From positions 1-64,000 of the forward strand of contig NZ_QGDQ01000004.1 of NCBI RefSeq assembly GCF_003149145.1: 64,000 nt of DNA, read 5' to 3'. A model generated the notes under the pieces. It worked only from the letters and a program-made list of their open reading frames with translations, was not told the DNA's origin and ran no database searches. Positions 56,720-64,000 of the stretch are shown in pieces. How positions within the stretch are numbered: position 1 is the first letter of the stretch; each line of letters begins with the position of its first letter. Source of the stretch: Quadrisphaera granulorum. GTDB taxonomy: Bacteria > Actinomycetota > Actinomycetes > Actinomycetales > Quadrisphaeraceae. A program made the translations under genes and the position numbers.

Positions 56720-57697
56720 TCAGCGCGAATAGCGCAGGCGCAACAGCCGCGGCACGGCGGTAGAGGGTGCCAGCAGCACCGCGAGGGTCCACCCGGCGAT
56801 CAGCAGGCGAACTTTCACCGGCTCCGGGCCGGGCCAGGTGGGCGAGCGGAACGCGTCGAGGACACGCCGGGAGGTGCCGTCACCCGGGAGCGGGCTGGGC
56901 GCGGAAGCGACCCGTGAGGCGGCTGCGCGGAACTGCAGCAGCTCGCGGCTGCGGAACAGCGGAGTGTCATCGAGGGCGGCACCGCTCGCCGCGAGCGCGA
57001 AGCGCCAGCGCGCCCGGGCGCGGCCCACCTCGCGGGCGAAGCGGGAGAGGTCACCCAGCAGGGAGGAGTCCTGGGCGGAGTGCTGGCGATACCCGACCAG
57101 CACGCCGGGCAGCGACACCACGTCACCGAGCAGCGGGGCCGCGGCCAGGCAGGCGGAGTCCGCTGCGGCGCCCACCTCGGGACCGACGGGGAAGATCCGC
57201 TCGAGGAACCAGCGGGCGTACGCGTTGCCCGAGCCTGGCGGGGTGGGGTAGGCGGTCGTCGTCGTCGCCCAGTGGCGCACCTGCGCGGGCGTCGGCGGCG
57301 GCGCGAAATCAGGGAAGGGCTCCCCCACGGGCTGACCGTCCTCGGTGATGCGCTGCATCTGCAGCTGCACCTTGGAGGTCCTGGGCGTCATGACGGCGTC
57401 GACGCGGCGGGCGACCGCGGGTGGGAGCACGTCGTCGGCGTCGAGGAAGACCACCACGTCACCGCTGCTTGCGGCGAAGCCGTGGTTGCACGCGGCGCGC
57501 TGGCCGCCGTTCTCGGTGAAGATCGCCGTGACGGTGGAGCCGTAACCCTTGATGACCTCGACGGAGTCGTCCGTGGAGCCATCGTCGACGACGACGACCT
57601 CCACGTCCGGCCAGTCGATCGCCAGGGCGCTGTCGATCGCCGCAGACAGGAAGCGCGCGTAGTTGTAGTTGGCGATGACCACGCTGAGGCGGTGCAC
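56720..57697 (-). CDS. Glycosyltransferase family 2 protein (tandem paralogue b)
   Basis: From GTG 57697 (GAGAGGTGA upstream) the 325-residue product reads MHRLSVVIANYNYARFLSAA, VEVVVVDDGSTDDSVEVIKG and DVVVFLDADDVLPPAVARRV. Like paralogue a it has KVQLQMQRI and VSLPGVLVGYRQHSAQDSSL in the second half. The pair is a tandem duplication that has diverged, probably to use different sugars or linkages. It starts 2 nt after the stop of the gene at 57700. Confidence 0.9.
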   Translation of the reverse strand: MHRLSVVIANYNYARFLSAAIDSALAIDWPDVEVVVVDDGSTDDSVEVIKGYGSTVTAIFTENGGQRAACNHGFAASSGDVVVFLDADDVLPPAVARRVDAVMTPRTSKVQLQMQRITEDGQPVGEPFPDFAPPPTPAQVRHWATTTTAYPTPPGSGNAYARWFLERIFPVGPEVGAAADSACLAAAPLLGDVVSLPGVLVGYRQHSAQDSSLLGDLSRFAREVGRARARWRFALAASGAALDDTPLFRSRELLQFRAAASRVASAPSPLPGDGTSRRVLDAFRSPTWPGPEPVKVRLLIAGWTLAVLLAPSTAVPRLLRLRYSR

Positions 57698-57699
57698 GC

Positions 57700-58617
57700 T
57701 CACCTCTCGGCGGGGATCTCGAGTGCCCTCTCCGGGGTAAACCGGCCACGTGCCACGTCTCCGAAGGCGCGGAGGTTGCCGACCAGGCGCCGGCGCCGCC
57801 AGGAGCGCTCGGGATGGGCGATGGAGAAGACGGCGTTCTTGACCACGCGTCGGCCCATCTCGTCGGCTAGGAGCCACAGCGGGAACGACCCGACGTGGTG
57901 GAGGTAGGCAGGGTTCATGACCTGGAAGTACCCGAGGCGCTCGTGCGCGGTGCGTCCACCGGAGCGGACGCCTCGGTGGACGATGACGCAGTCGTCGACC
58001 TTGGCGAGCACACCGTGACGCATCATGCGGCGGGCGTAGTCGTGGTCTTCGAGCCAGCCGTACAGGGGCAGGCGATCATCGAATCGCTCCCCCGCAGCGC
58101 GGGTCACCGCGAAGTTGCAGCCGTACAGGGTGCGGCTGCGCCGCCACGCCTTCGTGAGGGGCTCGCGGGAGGACGCCTCGAGGGCCCTCGATGCCTCCTC
58201 CAGGGAGATCTCCTGCTGAGACGTCCCCACAGCTCCGTCGAGCAGCACCCGCCCGGTCAGGGCGACCACCTCCGGGTGGGTCTTGAAGAAGTTCATCGCG
58301 CGCTCGATGAAGTCGGGGCGGACCACGGCGTCGTCGTCGAAGAAGAAGACGTGCGTGGCATCGGGCACCGCATCCATCCCGGCGTTGCGCTGCGACGTCA
58401 GGCCGCGCGCGTGCACGAGCAGCACGCCCTCGGGCAGCGGCTCGTCGGGGAGGCTCTTGGCGTCCGGCACCGACACCACGGTGGTCAGGTCGGTGTAGGT
58501 CTGGCGCCTGAGATCGGCCAGCACCTCGGCCAGGAGGGCGGGACGCCCCGCGCTGGCTAGGACGACGGCGACCCGCGGGGCCGACGTCGGAGTGCTGGAG
58601 ACGCTGGAGGTCGTCAC
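57700..58617 (-). CDS. Glycosyltransferase family 2 protein
   Basis: The 305-residue protein from GTG 58617 (GGGAGAG upstream) starts RVAVVLASAGRPALLAEVLA, has QRNAGMDAVPDATHVFFFDD then DAVVRPDFIERA (the D-D-D metal site), SRTLYGCNFAVTR, and LPLYGWLEDHDYARRMMRHG, typical of rhamnosyl/galactosyltransferase-like GT2 enzymes. It is divergent from the acyltransferase at 58741 and leads the two paralogous GT2 genes in one operon. Confidence 0.88.
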   Translation of the reverse strand: MTTSSVSSTPTSAPRVAVVLASAGRPALLAEVLADLRRQTYTDLTTVVSVPDAKSLPDEPLPEGVLLVHARGLTSQRNAGMDAVPDATHVFFFDDDAVVRPDFIERAMNFFKTHPEVVALTGRVLLDGAVGTSQQEISLEEASRALEASSREPLTKAWRRSRTLYGCNFAVTRAAGERFDDRLPLYGWLEDHDYARRMMRHGVLAKVDDCVIVHRGVRSGGRTAHERLGYFQVMNPAYLHHVGSFPLWLLADEMGRRVVKNAVFSIAHPERSWRRRRLVGNLRAFGDVARGRFTPERALEIPAER

Positions 58618-58740
58618 GGAGGCTCTCCCGTCGGCGGCTGCGCGGCGCTTGGACTGTAGCGGCCCGAGGCCACCTGCGGAGCAGGGGAATCTGACCCGCG
58701 GGTCAGCCGCAGCGGGCACCGACGTGGCACGGTCCGGCGC

Positions 58741-59784
58741 ATGGTCGTGCAGAAAACCCGTCTGACATGGGCTGACGTGGCGCGGGGCGCCGCCATGGTG
58801 CTCGTCGTGTTCGCGCACGCGCTCCAGCTCATGGACGCCTACGGATGGCGCACCGGCGCCCTCGACACGGTGAACCTTTACCTGACCGTGCTCCGGATGC
58901 CGCTGTTCTTCCTCGTCTCGGGGATCTTCGCCGCCACCGCCATCCAGCGGACGTGGCGCGGGCTGTTCGCCTCTCGCCTGGCCCTGCTCATCTACCTGTA
59001 CCTGCTCTGGAGCGTGGTGCGGGCGCTGTGGTTCTCCGTGGTGCCCTGGCCCCTGAACGAGACCCCGCCGTGGGTGGCGCTGCTCATCGCGCCGGTGTGG
59101 CCCACCGCGGGCCTGTGGTTCCTCTACGCCCTCGTGCTCTACCTGCTGCTCGCCAAGGCGACAGCGACGTGGCCCACCTGGGCGCCGCTCGCGCTCACCG
59201 GTGCCCTGTCCGTCGCGGCTGCATACGACGTCGTGCCCACGGGGGGCAACGGCGTGTGGCGCTCGGTGGCCATGTACGCCTTCTTCTTCCTCCTGGGGGC
59301 GCGGCTGTCGCAGGTGTGGACGTCACTAGCCGCCCGCGCGACGCTGATGAAGGCTGTGGGCGCGGCCCTCGTGGTGCCCCTGAGCGTGGTCGCGTTCACG
59401 CTGCTGCCCGTTCCGTTGCGGGGCATCGGGCGCACGAGCCTGTCCCTGCTGTGCGTGATCGCCTGCCTGATCGTCGCCGCTGTCGTCGCCCGATGGACTC
59501 CTCTGGCCCGGCCCCTGCGGTACGTGGGTGAGCGCACCATCGCCGTGTACGTCGTGCACCCGCTGCTGCTGGCCGCGCTCGTGCCGGCGTTGCCCGTCGG
59601 GTCCACACCGGCTGTGGTCGCCGTCGTCGTCCTCACCGCCGTCGCGGTCGTGGTCCCCCTGCTGCTGCGGCGAGTGCTCGTCAGGGCCAGCGGGTTCTTC
59701 GACCTGCCTGCTCCTCTCGTCCGCCGGCTCGCGCCGTACGCGGAGCGGGCGCCTCGCCCGAGATCTCCCCTGCCCGCCGACTGA
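58741..59784 (+). CDS. Acyltransferase 3 family membrane protein
   Basis: The 347-residue protein starts MVVQKTRLTWADVARGAAMV and has LVVFAHALQLMDAYG (His), LRMPLFFLVSGIFAATAI, WFLYALVLYLLLAKATATW and YVGERTIAVYVVHPLLLAAL. It has about ten hydrophobic helices, the usual family layout, but lacks the long tail of the member at 37780. A run of GTC codons at 59618-59631 matches the recurring 14-mer and here encodes a transmembrane Val stretch. It likely acylates an exported sugar. Confidence 0.9.
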   Translation: MVVQKTRLTWADVARGAAMVLVVFAHALQLMDAYGWRTGALDTVNLYLTVLRMPLFFLVSGIFAATAIQRTWRGLFASRLALLIYLYLLWSVVRALWFSVVPWPLNETPPWVALLIAPVWPTAGLWFLYALVLYLLLAKATATWPTWAPLALTGALSVAAAYDVVPTGGNGVWRSVAMYAFFFLLGARLSQVWTSLAARATLMKAVGAALVVPLSVVAFTLLPVPLRGIGRTSLSLLCVIACLIVAAVVARWTPLARPLRYVGERTIAVYVVHPLLLAALVPALPVGSTPAVVAVVVLTAVAVVVPLLLRRVLVRASGFFDLPAPLVRRLAPYAERAPRPRSPLPAD

Positions 59785-59836
59785 CTCGCCCGCGTGATCC
59801 CTGGTCCCCACAAGCCGGGATGGCACGATCACGCGG

Positions 59837-60859
59837 ATGCGAGCACCGCGGCAAGCCTCCGCCCCCCTCGGGGCCCTCGTGCTCGCCGCGGCGATCGTCC
59901 TCGGTGCGCTCGTGCTGTCTCTCGCGCCGCTGGTCGGCTGGGAGCGTCAGCAGGTCATCGCCCCGGCGCTGCCTGCCCGGAGCGCCCTCACCGCGGCAGC
60001 CTCCGTCGCCCTGGTGCTCGCGCTCGTCGCGCTCGCCGTGCGGCGTACCCGGGCGGCGGCCCTGCCGCTGGTGGTGGCGCTCGCACTGGCCGTGGGCCTC
60101 CACGCGCCCGTGCTGGTCTCCCACGGCCTGAGCACCGACCCGGTGGCGGCCCCCGGCCCCGGTCAGCTGCGGGTGCTGTCCTGGAACACCAACGGCGCCC
60201 TGGTCACGCCCGACGTCATCGCACGCCTCGCGGCCGACCAGGACGCTGACGTCGTCGTGCTCCCCCAGCGGGCGCTGAAGGATCCGAAGGACCGGTACCG
60301 GACAGCCTTCGCCGACGCCGGGCACCCCATGGAGCGAGCGAGCACTCCCGGCTACCGCATCCAGACCGCCGTCTGGCTCACCCCCGACCTGGCCCCGCTG
60401 TACCGCTACCGCTCCGGACCCGACCCCTGGAAGTCCGTTGCCCTCCTGCCCGCCGACCCCGACGCGCAGGTCGACGGAGCCCCGCTTCCGACCATCGTCG
60501 CCCTGCATGCACCCTGGCCCGTCGGCCCGACCCTCAGCGGCTGGAAGCGCGACATCGCCTGGGTGACCGAGCTGTGCTCGACCGAGGTTCCCGTGGTGGT
60601 GGCCGGCGACTTCAACGCCAGCATCGACGTCTTCGGCGGGCCGTCGCTCGGCCGCTGCGTCGACGCCGCGCACCAGCGCGACGGCGCGGCTGTCGGATCC
60701 TGGCCGACGTGGGCGCCACCGGTGCTGTCGATGCCCATCGACCACGTGCTCTCCACGCCGGAGGCAGGACGCGTGGTGAGCTTCTCCGTCCTCAGGAGCG
60801 AGGACGACTCCGGCACCCGGCACCGGCCCGTGATGGCCGTGGTGCAGCGGGGCCGCTGA
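59837..60859 (+). CDS. Membrane protein with endonuclease/exonuclease/phosphatase domain
   Basis: The 340-residue protein has three N-terminal hydrophobic helices (residues about 10-95), then an EEP domain: LRVLSWNTNGALVTPDVIAR, DADVVVLPQRALKDP, TIVALHAPWPVGP, VVVAGDFNASIDVFG, MPIDHVLSTPEAGRV and DSGTRHRPVMAV. The family's metal-binding Glu in the second motif reads Q144, while the D-x-N, D-H and final H motifs are intact. The active site probably faces outward. Its partners at this locus suggest a role in glycan-lipid or nucleotide handling, but none is certain. Confidence 0.8.
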   Translation: MRAPRQASAPLGALVLAAAIVLGALVLSLAPLVGWERQQVIAPALPARSALTAAASVALVLALVALAVRRTRAAALPLVVALALAVGLHAPVLVSHGLSTDPVAAPGPGQLRVLSWNTNGALVTPDVIARLAADQDADVVVLPQRALKDPKDRYRTAFADAGHPMERASTPGYRIQTAVWLTPDLAPLYRYRSGPDPWKSVALLPADPDAQVDGAPLPTIVALHAPWPVGPTLSGWKRDIAWVTELCSTEVPVVVAGDFNASIDVFGGPSLGRCVDAAHQRDGAAVGSWPTWAPPVLSMPIDHVLSTPEAGRVVSFSVLRSEDDSGTRHRPVMAVVQRGR

Positions 60860-60896
60860 CCGTTGGCTCAGCACGCATGCGAGAGCAGCACGCCGG

Positions 60897-61505
60897 TCAG
60901 AGCAGGTCGAGGCGGCGCGCCAGGGCCGCCAGCTCCAACCGCGTGCCGGTGGGGACCCCGGCCGGGCGGGCCTTCTCCCGTAGCCGCTTGAGGTAGGTCT
61001 TGACGGTCTCCACCCCCACGTCCATGCGGCGGGCCACCGACTTGGCGGCCATCCCCGTGGCGTAGAGGCGCAGCACCTCCAGCTCGCGGGGCGTGAAGAG
61101 GGCGCGTAGGCGTTCCAGCTCCTCCAACCGCACCGCGAGGCTGCTGGCGACGGTCCGCTGACCCGCGGTGGCACGGCGGACCACCTCCACGAGCTCGGCC
61201 ACCGTGCCCGTCGAGAGCGCGACGCCGCGCGCGCCGGCAGCCAGGGCCGCTGCTGCGCGGGCGGGGTGGTCGGCGTCGTCGACGACGACGACGACGGCCC
61301 GTCCCCGCTGCACGGCGGCCTCCACGAGCTCCAGCGCCTGGGGCACCGCCCCGACCACGAGCACGCCGGCGGCCTCGGGAACGCCGGCCAGCGCGGTCTG
61401 CAGGCCGAGCGCTACGAGGGGCCTGGCATCGAGCACGGTGGCGAGGGCGGACGAGCGCCCGTCGACGGGTACGGGCAGGCGCGTGTCATCACGCGGGTGG
61501 GGCAC
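60897..61505 (-). CDS. LuxR-type regulator with shortened receiver-like domain (paralogue 2)
   Basis: From GTG 61505 (GGAGG 9 nt upstream) the protein is 202 residues, the same length as paralogue 1. The N-terminal part reads ATVLDARPLVALGLQTALAG and VVVVDDADHPARAAAALAAG, a receiver-like but short sequence. The C-terminal HTH reads LFTPRELEVLRLYATGMAAK, SVARRMDVGVETVKTYLKRL and REKA. It is convergent with the EEP gene and divergent from the HTH-membrane gene. Confidence 0.82.
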   Translation of the reverse strand: MPHPRDDTRLPVPVDGRSSALATVLDARPLVALGLQTALAGVPEAAGVLVVGAVPQALELVEAAVQRGRAVVVVVDDADHPARAAAALAAGARGVALSTGTVAELVEVVRRATAGQRTVASSLAVRLEELERLRALFTPRELEVLRLYATGMAAKSVARRMDVGVETVKTYLKRLREKARPAGVPTGTRLELAALARRLDLL

Positions 61506-61670
61506 GGGTCGGGTCCTCCTCGCCGCGCTGGTGTCTCCGCGCGGACACCCTGTCCCCACATCTGGGGCGCTGACGGCGCTCACGTTGCGTGGCCAGGGCT
61601 CTGACCTGGAACGTAAACATCCCAACAATTGATGTGCTCGCCAGAGGCACCACTCGGAATCAACTGATCA
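61506..61670. promoter_or_regulatory. Divergent promoter region with AT-rich dyad
   Basis: An unusually AT-rich stretch (about 61610-61670) holds ACATC-N9-GATGT (61617-61635) and TGATCA near 61663-61668, just before ATG 61671. It lies between the LuxR-type gene and the membrane-anchored HTH gene and is a plausible operator. Confidence 0.4.
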
Positions 61671-62168
61671 ATGGAGGCCCGCGTGGTCGGACGCCCGGAG
61701 CGTGAGCTCCTCGACGACGGCTCCGCACTGGTGGCCCTTGCCCTGGCTCTGCGCGAGCTGCGGCGCACCGCCGGGAGCCCCAGCTACCGCGAGATGGGGC
61801 AGCGCGTCCACCGGTCCCCCACCACGCTGTCGGAAGCCGCCGGCGGCGAGCGGCAGCCGACGTGGGACACCGTCCACGCCTATGTCACGGCGTGCGGGGG
61901 CTCCCCTGACGACTGGCGGGAGCGGTGGGAGGCCGCCGCACGGCGCGCAGCGCCTGCTCCGGCCGCCACAGTGTCGCCTCCCGCACCTGCTCCGGAGCCC
62001 GCGTCGGCGCCCGTGGACGACCGCGGCGCGGCAATTGCGGAGCGGCGCCCCAGGGCCCCGCGCTGGTGGTGGGTGCTGGTGGTGGTCGCCGCCGCGTTCC
62101 TGGGGCTCGGCCTCGGCGTGGGTCTCGCCCTCGGCGGGGCGCTGGCCAGGTCGGGGCGCGCCCGCTAG
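61671..62168 (+). CDS. Membrane-anchored helix-turn-helix protein
   Basis: The 165-residue protein has an Xre-like HTH (SYREMGQRVHRSPTTLSEAA, then GGERQPTWDTVHAYVTACGG, residues about 42-80), a Pro/Ala-rich spacer and one C-terminal helix (WWWVLVVVAAAFLGLGLGVG). This is a widespread actinobacterial layout of unknown signal. Its 3' end overlaps the convergent LuxR-type stop at 62165. The start ATG 61671 has no clear ribosome site. Confidence 0.75.
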   Translation: MEARVVGRPERELLDDGSALVALALALRELRRTAGSPSYREMGQRVHRSPTTLSEAAGGERQPTWDTVHAYVTACGGSPDDWRERWEAAARRAAPAPAATVSPPAPAPEPASAPVDDRGAAIAERRPRAPRWWWVLVVVAAAFLGLGLGVGLALGGALARSGRAR

Positions 62169-62869
62169 GGCGCCCCGCGATCCAGGAGGTCGAGGCGGCG
62201 CGCGAGGGCCTCCAGCTCCAGCCGGGTCTCGGTGGGGACGCCCGCGGCGCGGGCCTTTTCCCGGAGCCTCTTGACGTAGGTCTTCACCGTCTCGAGGCCC
62301 ACGTCCATCCGCCGCGCCACCGACTTGGCCGGCATGCCCGTGGCGTACCACCGCAGCGCCTCCAGCTCCCGAGCACTGAAGCAGGCGCGCAGCTCCCGCA
62401 GCTCCCGCACCCGCTCGGCGGTCGAGGCAGCGACGGTCAGACGGCCGCGTGTGGCGCCTAGCACCACGCGGACCAGCTCGGGCACGCCTTCGCTGGTCAG
62501 AGCCACCCCGCGAGCGCCGGCCTCGACGGCGGCGACGGCAGCGCCCGGCCCGTCGGCGTCGTCGAGGACCACCACCACGGTGAGACCGCGCTCGGCCGCG
62601 ACGCGGACCGCCTCAAGGGCCCCCGACACGTGACCCACCACCACGACGCCGGCTGCCTCGGGCACGCTCGCGAGGCTGACCTGCAGGCCGAGGGCCACGA
62701 CGGGGCGGGCGTCGAGGACCGTGGCGAGCACGGGCGGCGGCACTGGCGAGGCGCCGACCACGGCCCGTGGTGATGGCAGTGGTGATGATGGTGATGCTGT
62801 GCGCTCCTCGAGCGCGATAGCTCCCTCGGCCCGTCGTTGCAGCACGGACGTGTCGTCGATGCCCTCCAC
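62165..62869 (-). CDS. LuxR-type regulator with shortened receiver-like domain (paralogue 3)
   Basis: The 234-residue protein (GTG 62869, AGGGGGG upstream) has a 45-residue N-terminal leader, then ATVLDARPVVALGLQVSLAS, VVVVLDDADGPGAAVAAVEA, and the HTH ACFSARELEALRWYATGMPA, KSVARRMDVGLETVKTYVKR and LREKA. It is clearly related to the regulators at 25760 and 60897, so the genome seems to have amplified this family. Target genes are unknown. Confidence 0.82.
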   Translation of the reverse strand: MEGIDDTSVLQRRAEGAIALEERTASPSSPLPSPRAVVGASPVPPPVLATVLDARPVVALGLQVSLASVPEAAGVVVVGHVSGALEAVRVAAERGLTVVVVLDDADGPGAAVAAVEAGARGVALTSEGVPELVRVVLGATRGRLTVAASTAERVRELRELRACFSARELEALRWYATGMPAKSVARRMDVGLETVKTYVKRLREKARAAGVPTETRLELEALARRLDLLDRGAP

Positions 62870-62974
62870 GAAGCCCCCCTCAGCGCAGTGGTGGTCGACT
62901 GATCCGCAGAGAGTCGCACCGGCGCGGCCCGCGGGCCAGCCCGGGCGGCTCCGCCGGCGTGGGAGTGAGGCAGG

Positions 62975-64000
62975 TCACTCGACGGCAGCCCGCAGGAGTG
63001 CCGTGGCGGTCCGGGTGAACGCCAGCTCGCCGTCGCGGGCGCCGTCGTCGCCGGTGGCCACCGTGCGGGACAGCTCGCCCTGGAAGATCGCCAGGCTGGT
63101 GCGGGCGTACGTCTCACGTGAGACACCGGTGCGGAACCTCCACCCGGCGGCCTCGATGACGGCCTCACCGTGCGCGAGCGCTGCCGCGTCGGCGACGGCG
63201 AAGTGCTCGGCAAGGACATCGACGATGCCCGAGCGGGTCGCCATCGTCGTGAGCAGCAGACGCATCCGGAAGCGCGCGGTGACGTCGGGATGGCTCCATC
63301 CCTCCCGGATCTCCCTCGTCACCCGCGCGATCCGCTCCTGCACGGTCTCCGAGCGCGGCGGGTCGAGCTCCACCGGCACCAGGTCGGACCGTGCCACGCA
63401 CCAGCGGACCAGGTCGTCGATGTAGTGCTCGTGCAGGGCCCACCGGTCCCGCATCTGCGCGGCGGTCGCGCGATGGCCGGCGGCGCGGGCCTCGGCGACC
63501 ACCCGCGCCGTGGAGATCGAGGCGAAGAAACGCGGCTCGGTGGCGGACTCTGCCAGCCCGAACTCCTCGGCGAGCACTGCCAGGCCGCCGCGGAGCAGCT
63601 GGAGGGTGATGCCGTCGTCCACGAGGCGGCGCTGGGCGGCCGCGGTGGTGCGCGTGCCAGTCTCGGGGTCCATGAGGTGCGGCAGCACCTCAGCGAGCGA
63701 GGTCCGCGGAGGGATGGCCGCCACGGGATTGCCGTGCTCAGGCACGGCGTCGACAGGCACAGCGTCGGCGAACGGGCCGGAGAGGGGTTCGGTCCACGCC
63801 CGCACGAGCGCGGTGAACCCGAACGCGAAGTCGCCGGAGGCGGTCGCGCGGGCCGCCTCGTTGCTTTCGAAGGACATGAACCGCAAGAGGACGCCCTCGC
63901 TGAGGCTGTGGACGCCGCGTGCCAGCTGATCGGTGGAGACGTCATCGCGCAGGCGCAGCCCGAGTCGCCGCAGGGTCGGCAGGAGCAGCGCCAGCCAGGC
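62975..64000 (-). CDS. TetR-like regulator, partial (5' end beyond right edge)
   Basis: The frame stays open to base 64000, where the first residues visible are AWLALLLPTLRRLGLRLRDD, then VSTDQLARGVHSLSEGVLLR, which resembles a TetR ligand-domain helix. A second helical domain follows (STARVVAEARAAGHRATAAQ, ...VDVLAEHFAVADAAALAHGE). The start lies outside the window. The N-terminal HTH of TetR is not visible, so the assignment is tentative. The gene is 341 codons or more, longer than a standard TetR protein, and may carry two ligand domains. Confidence 0.5.
   Translation of the reverse strand, partial: AWLALLLPTLRRLGLRLRDDVSTDQLARGVHSLSEGVLLRFMSFESNEAARATASGDFAFGFTALVRAWTEPLSGPFADAVPVDAVPEHGNPVAAIPPRTSLAEVLPHLMDPETGTRTTAAAQRRLVDDGITLQLLRGGLAVLAEEFGLAESATEPRFFASISTARVVAEARAAGHRATAAQMRDRWALHEHYIDDLVRWCVARSDLVPVELDPPRSETVQERIARVTREIREGWSHPDVTARFRMRLLLTTMATRSGIVDVLAEHFAVADAAALAHGEAVIEAAGWRFRTGVSRETYARTSLAIFQGELSRTVATGDDGARDGELAFTRTATALLRAAVE

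Noticed and set aside
59618-59631. 14-mer copy in the acyltransferase as a repeat insertion
   Set aside because: It encodes part of a transmembrane Val run in a conserved position, so codon use explains it without invoking a repeat.
1-64000. tRNA, rRNA or CRISPR features
   Set aside because: Reading both strands I found no cloverleaf-like sequence with conserved T-loop bases, no rRNA blocks and no regularly spaced repeats of CRISPR size.

Overview
The window is a 64 kb stretch of very GC-rich chromosomal DNA. GTG starts are frequent, many starts have GGAGG-type ribosome sites, and many genes overlap by 4 nt. The gene content (a protein kinase fused to an NB-ARC/TPR module, LuxR-type regulators with shortened receivers, a membrane-anchored HTH protein, a DUF2786 protein, RES/Xre, VapBC and Uma2 genes) points to an actinobacterium, possibly near Kineococcus/Quadrisphaera; the genus is inference only. 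No rRNA, tRNA or CRISPR array was seen.

Region 1 (1-22 kb) is an accessory island. It opens with two tandem IS110-family elements, one cut by the window edge. They sit inside a gene of an unrecognised acidic-tailed protein family. That family recurs as a frameshifted, internally deleted copy (8977-9434), an intact 399-residue copy (14813-16012) and a 3' scrap (17298-17345). Around these lie a cupin mannose-6-phosphate isomerase, a secreted B-lectin, a STAS-like protein, VapBC, a decayed vapC, an Xre/RES pair, an HTH/RelE-like pair, Uma2, DUF2786, an AAA ATPase, and fragments of DUF262, FN3, AAA and HEPN/MNT genes. A dispersed direct-repeat element, whose best copy has a perfect 27-bp stem, brackets two gene cassettes at 12.6-17.4 kb.

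Region 2 (22-31.8 kb) starts with an acyltransferase and a polysaccharide pyruvyl-transferase-like gene that look poorer in GC than their neighbours. A secreted DUF3472-like protein and a LuxR-type regulator follow. Next is a signalling trio: PP2C phosphatase, FHA-like protein, and a large Ser/Thr kinase-NB-ARC-TPR protein on the opposite strand.

Region 3 (32-61 kb) is an extracellular or capsular polysaccharide locus. It encodes two related GH16-type secreted proteins, at least eight glycosyltransferases, two acyltransferases, a Wzx-like flippase, a Wzy/ligase-like membrane protein, and a Wzz/Wzc-like protein with a degenerate P-loop. It also has a UDP-galactopyranose-mutase-like flavoprotein, a GMC oxidoreductase-epimerase fusion, a HAD protein with its COG5610-type partner, an EEP-domain membrane protein, and an alanine-type aminotransferase at its edge. 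No priming phosphoglycosyltransferase was recognised, so it is either outside the window or encoded elsewhere.

Region 4 (61-64 kb) carries two more LuxR-type regulators paralogous to the one at 26 kb, a membrane-anchored HTH protein and a TetR-like gene that runs off the right edge.

The strongest lead for something undescribed is the array-like arrangement at 8.8-17.4 kb. Same-orientation repeats separate toxin-antitoxin pairs and members of the acidic-tailed family.
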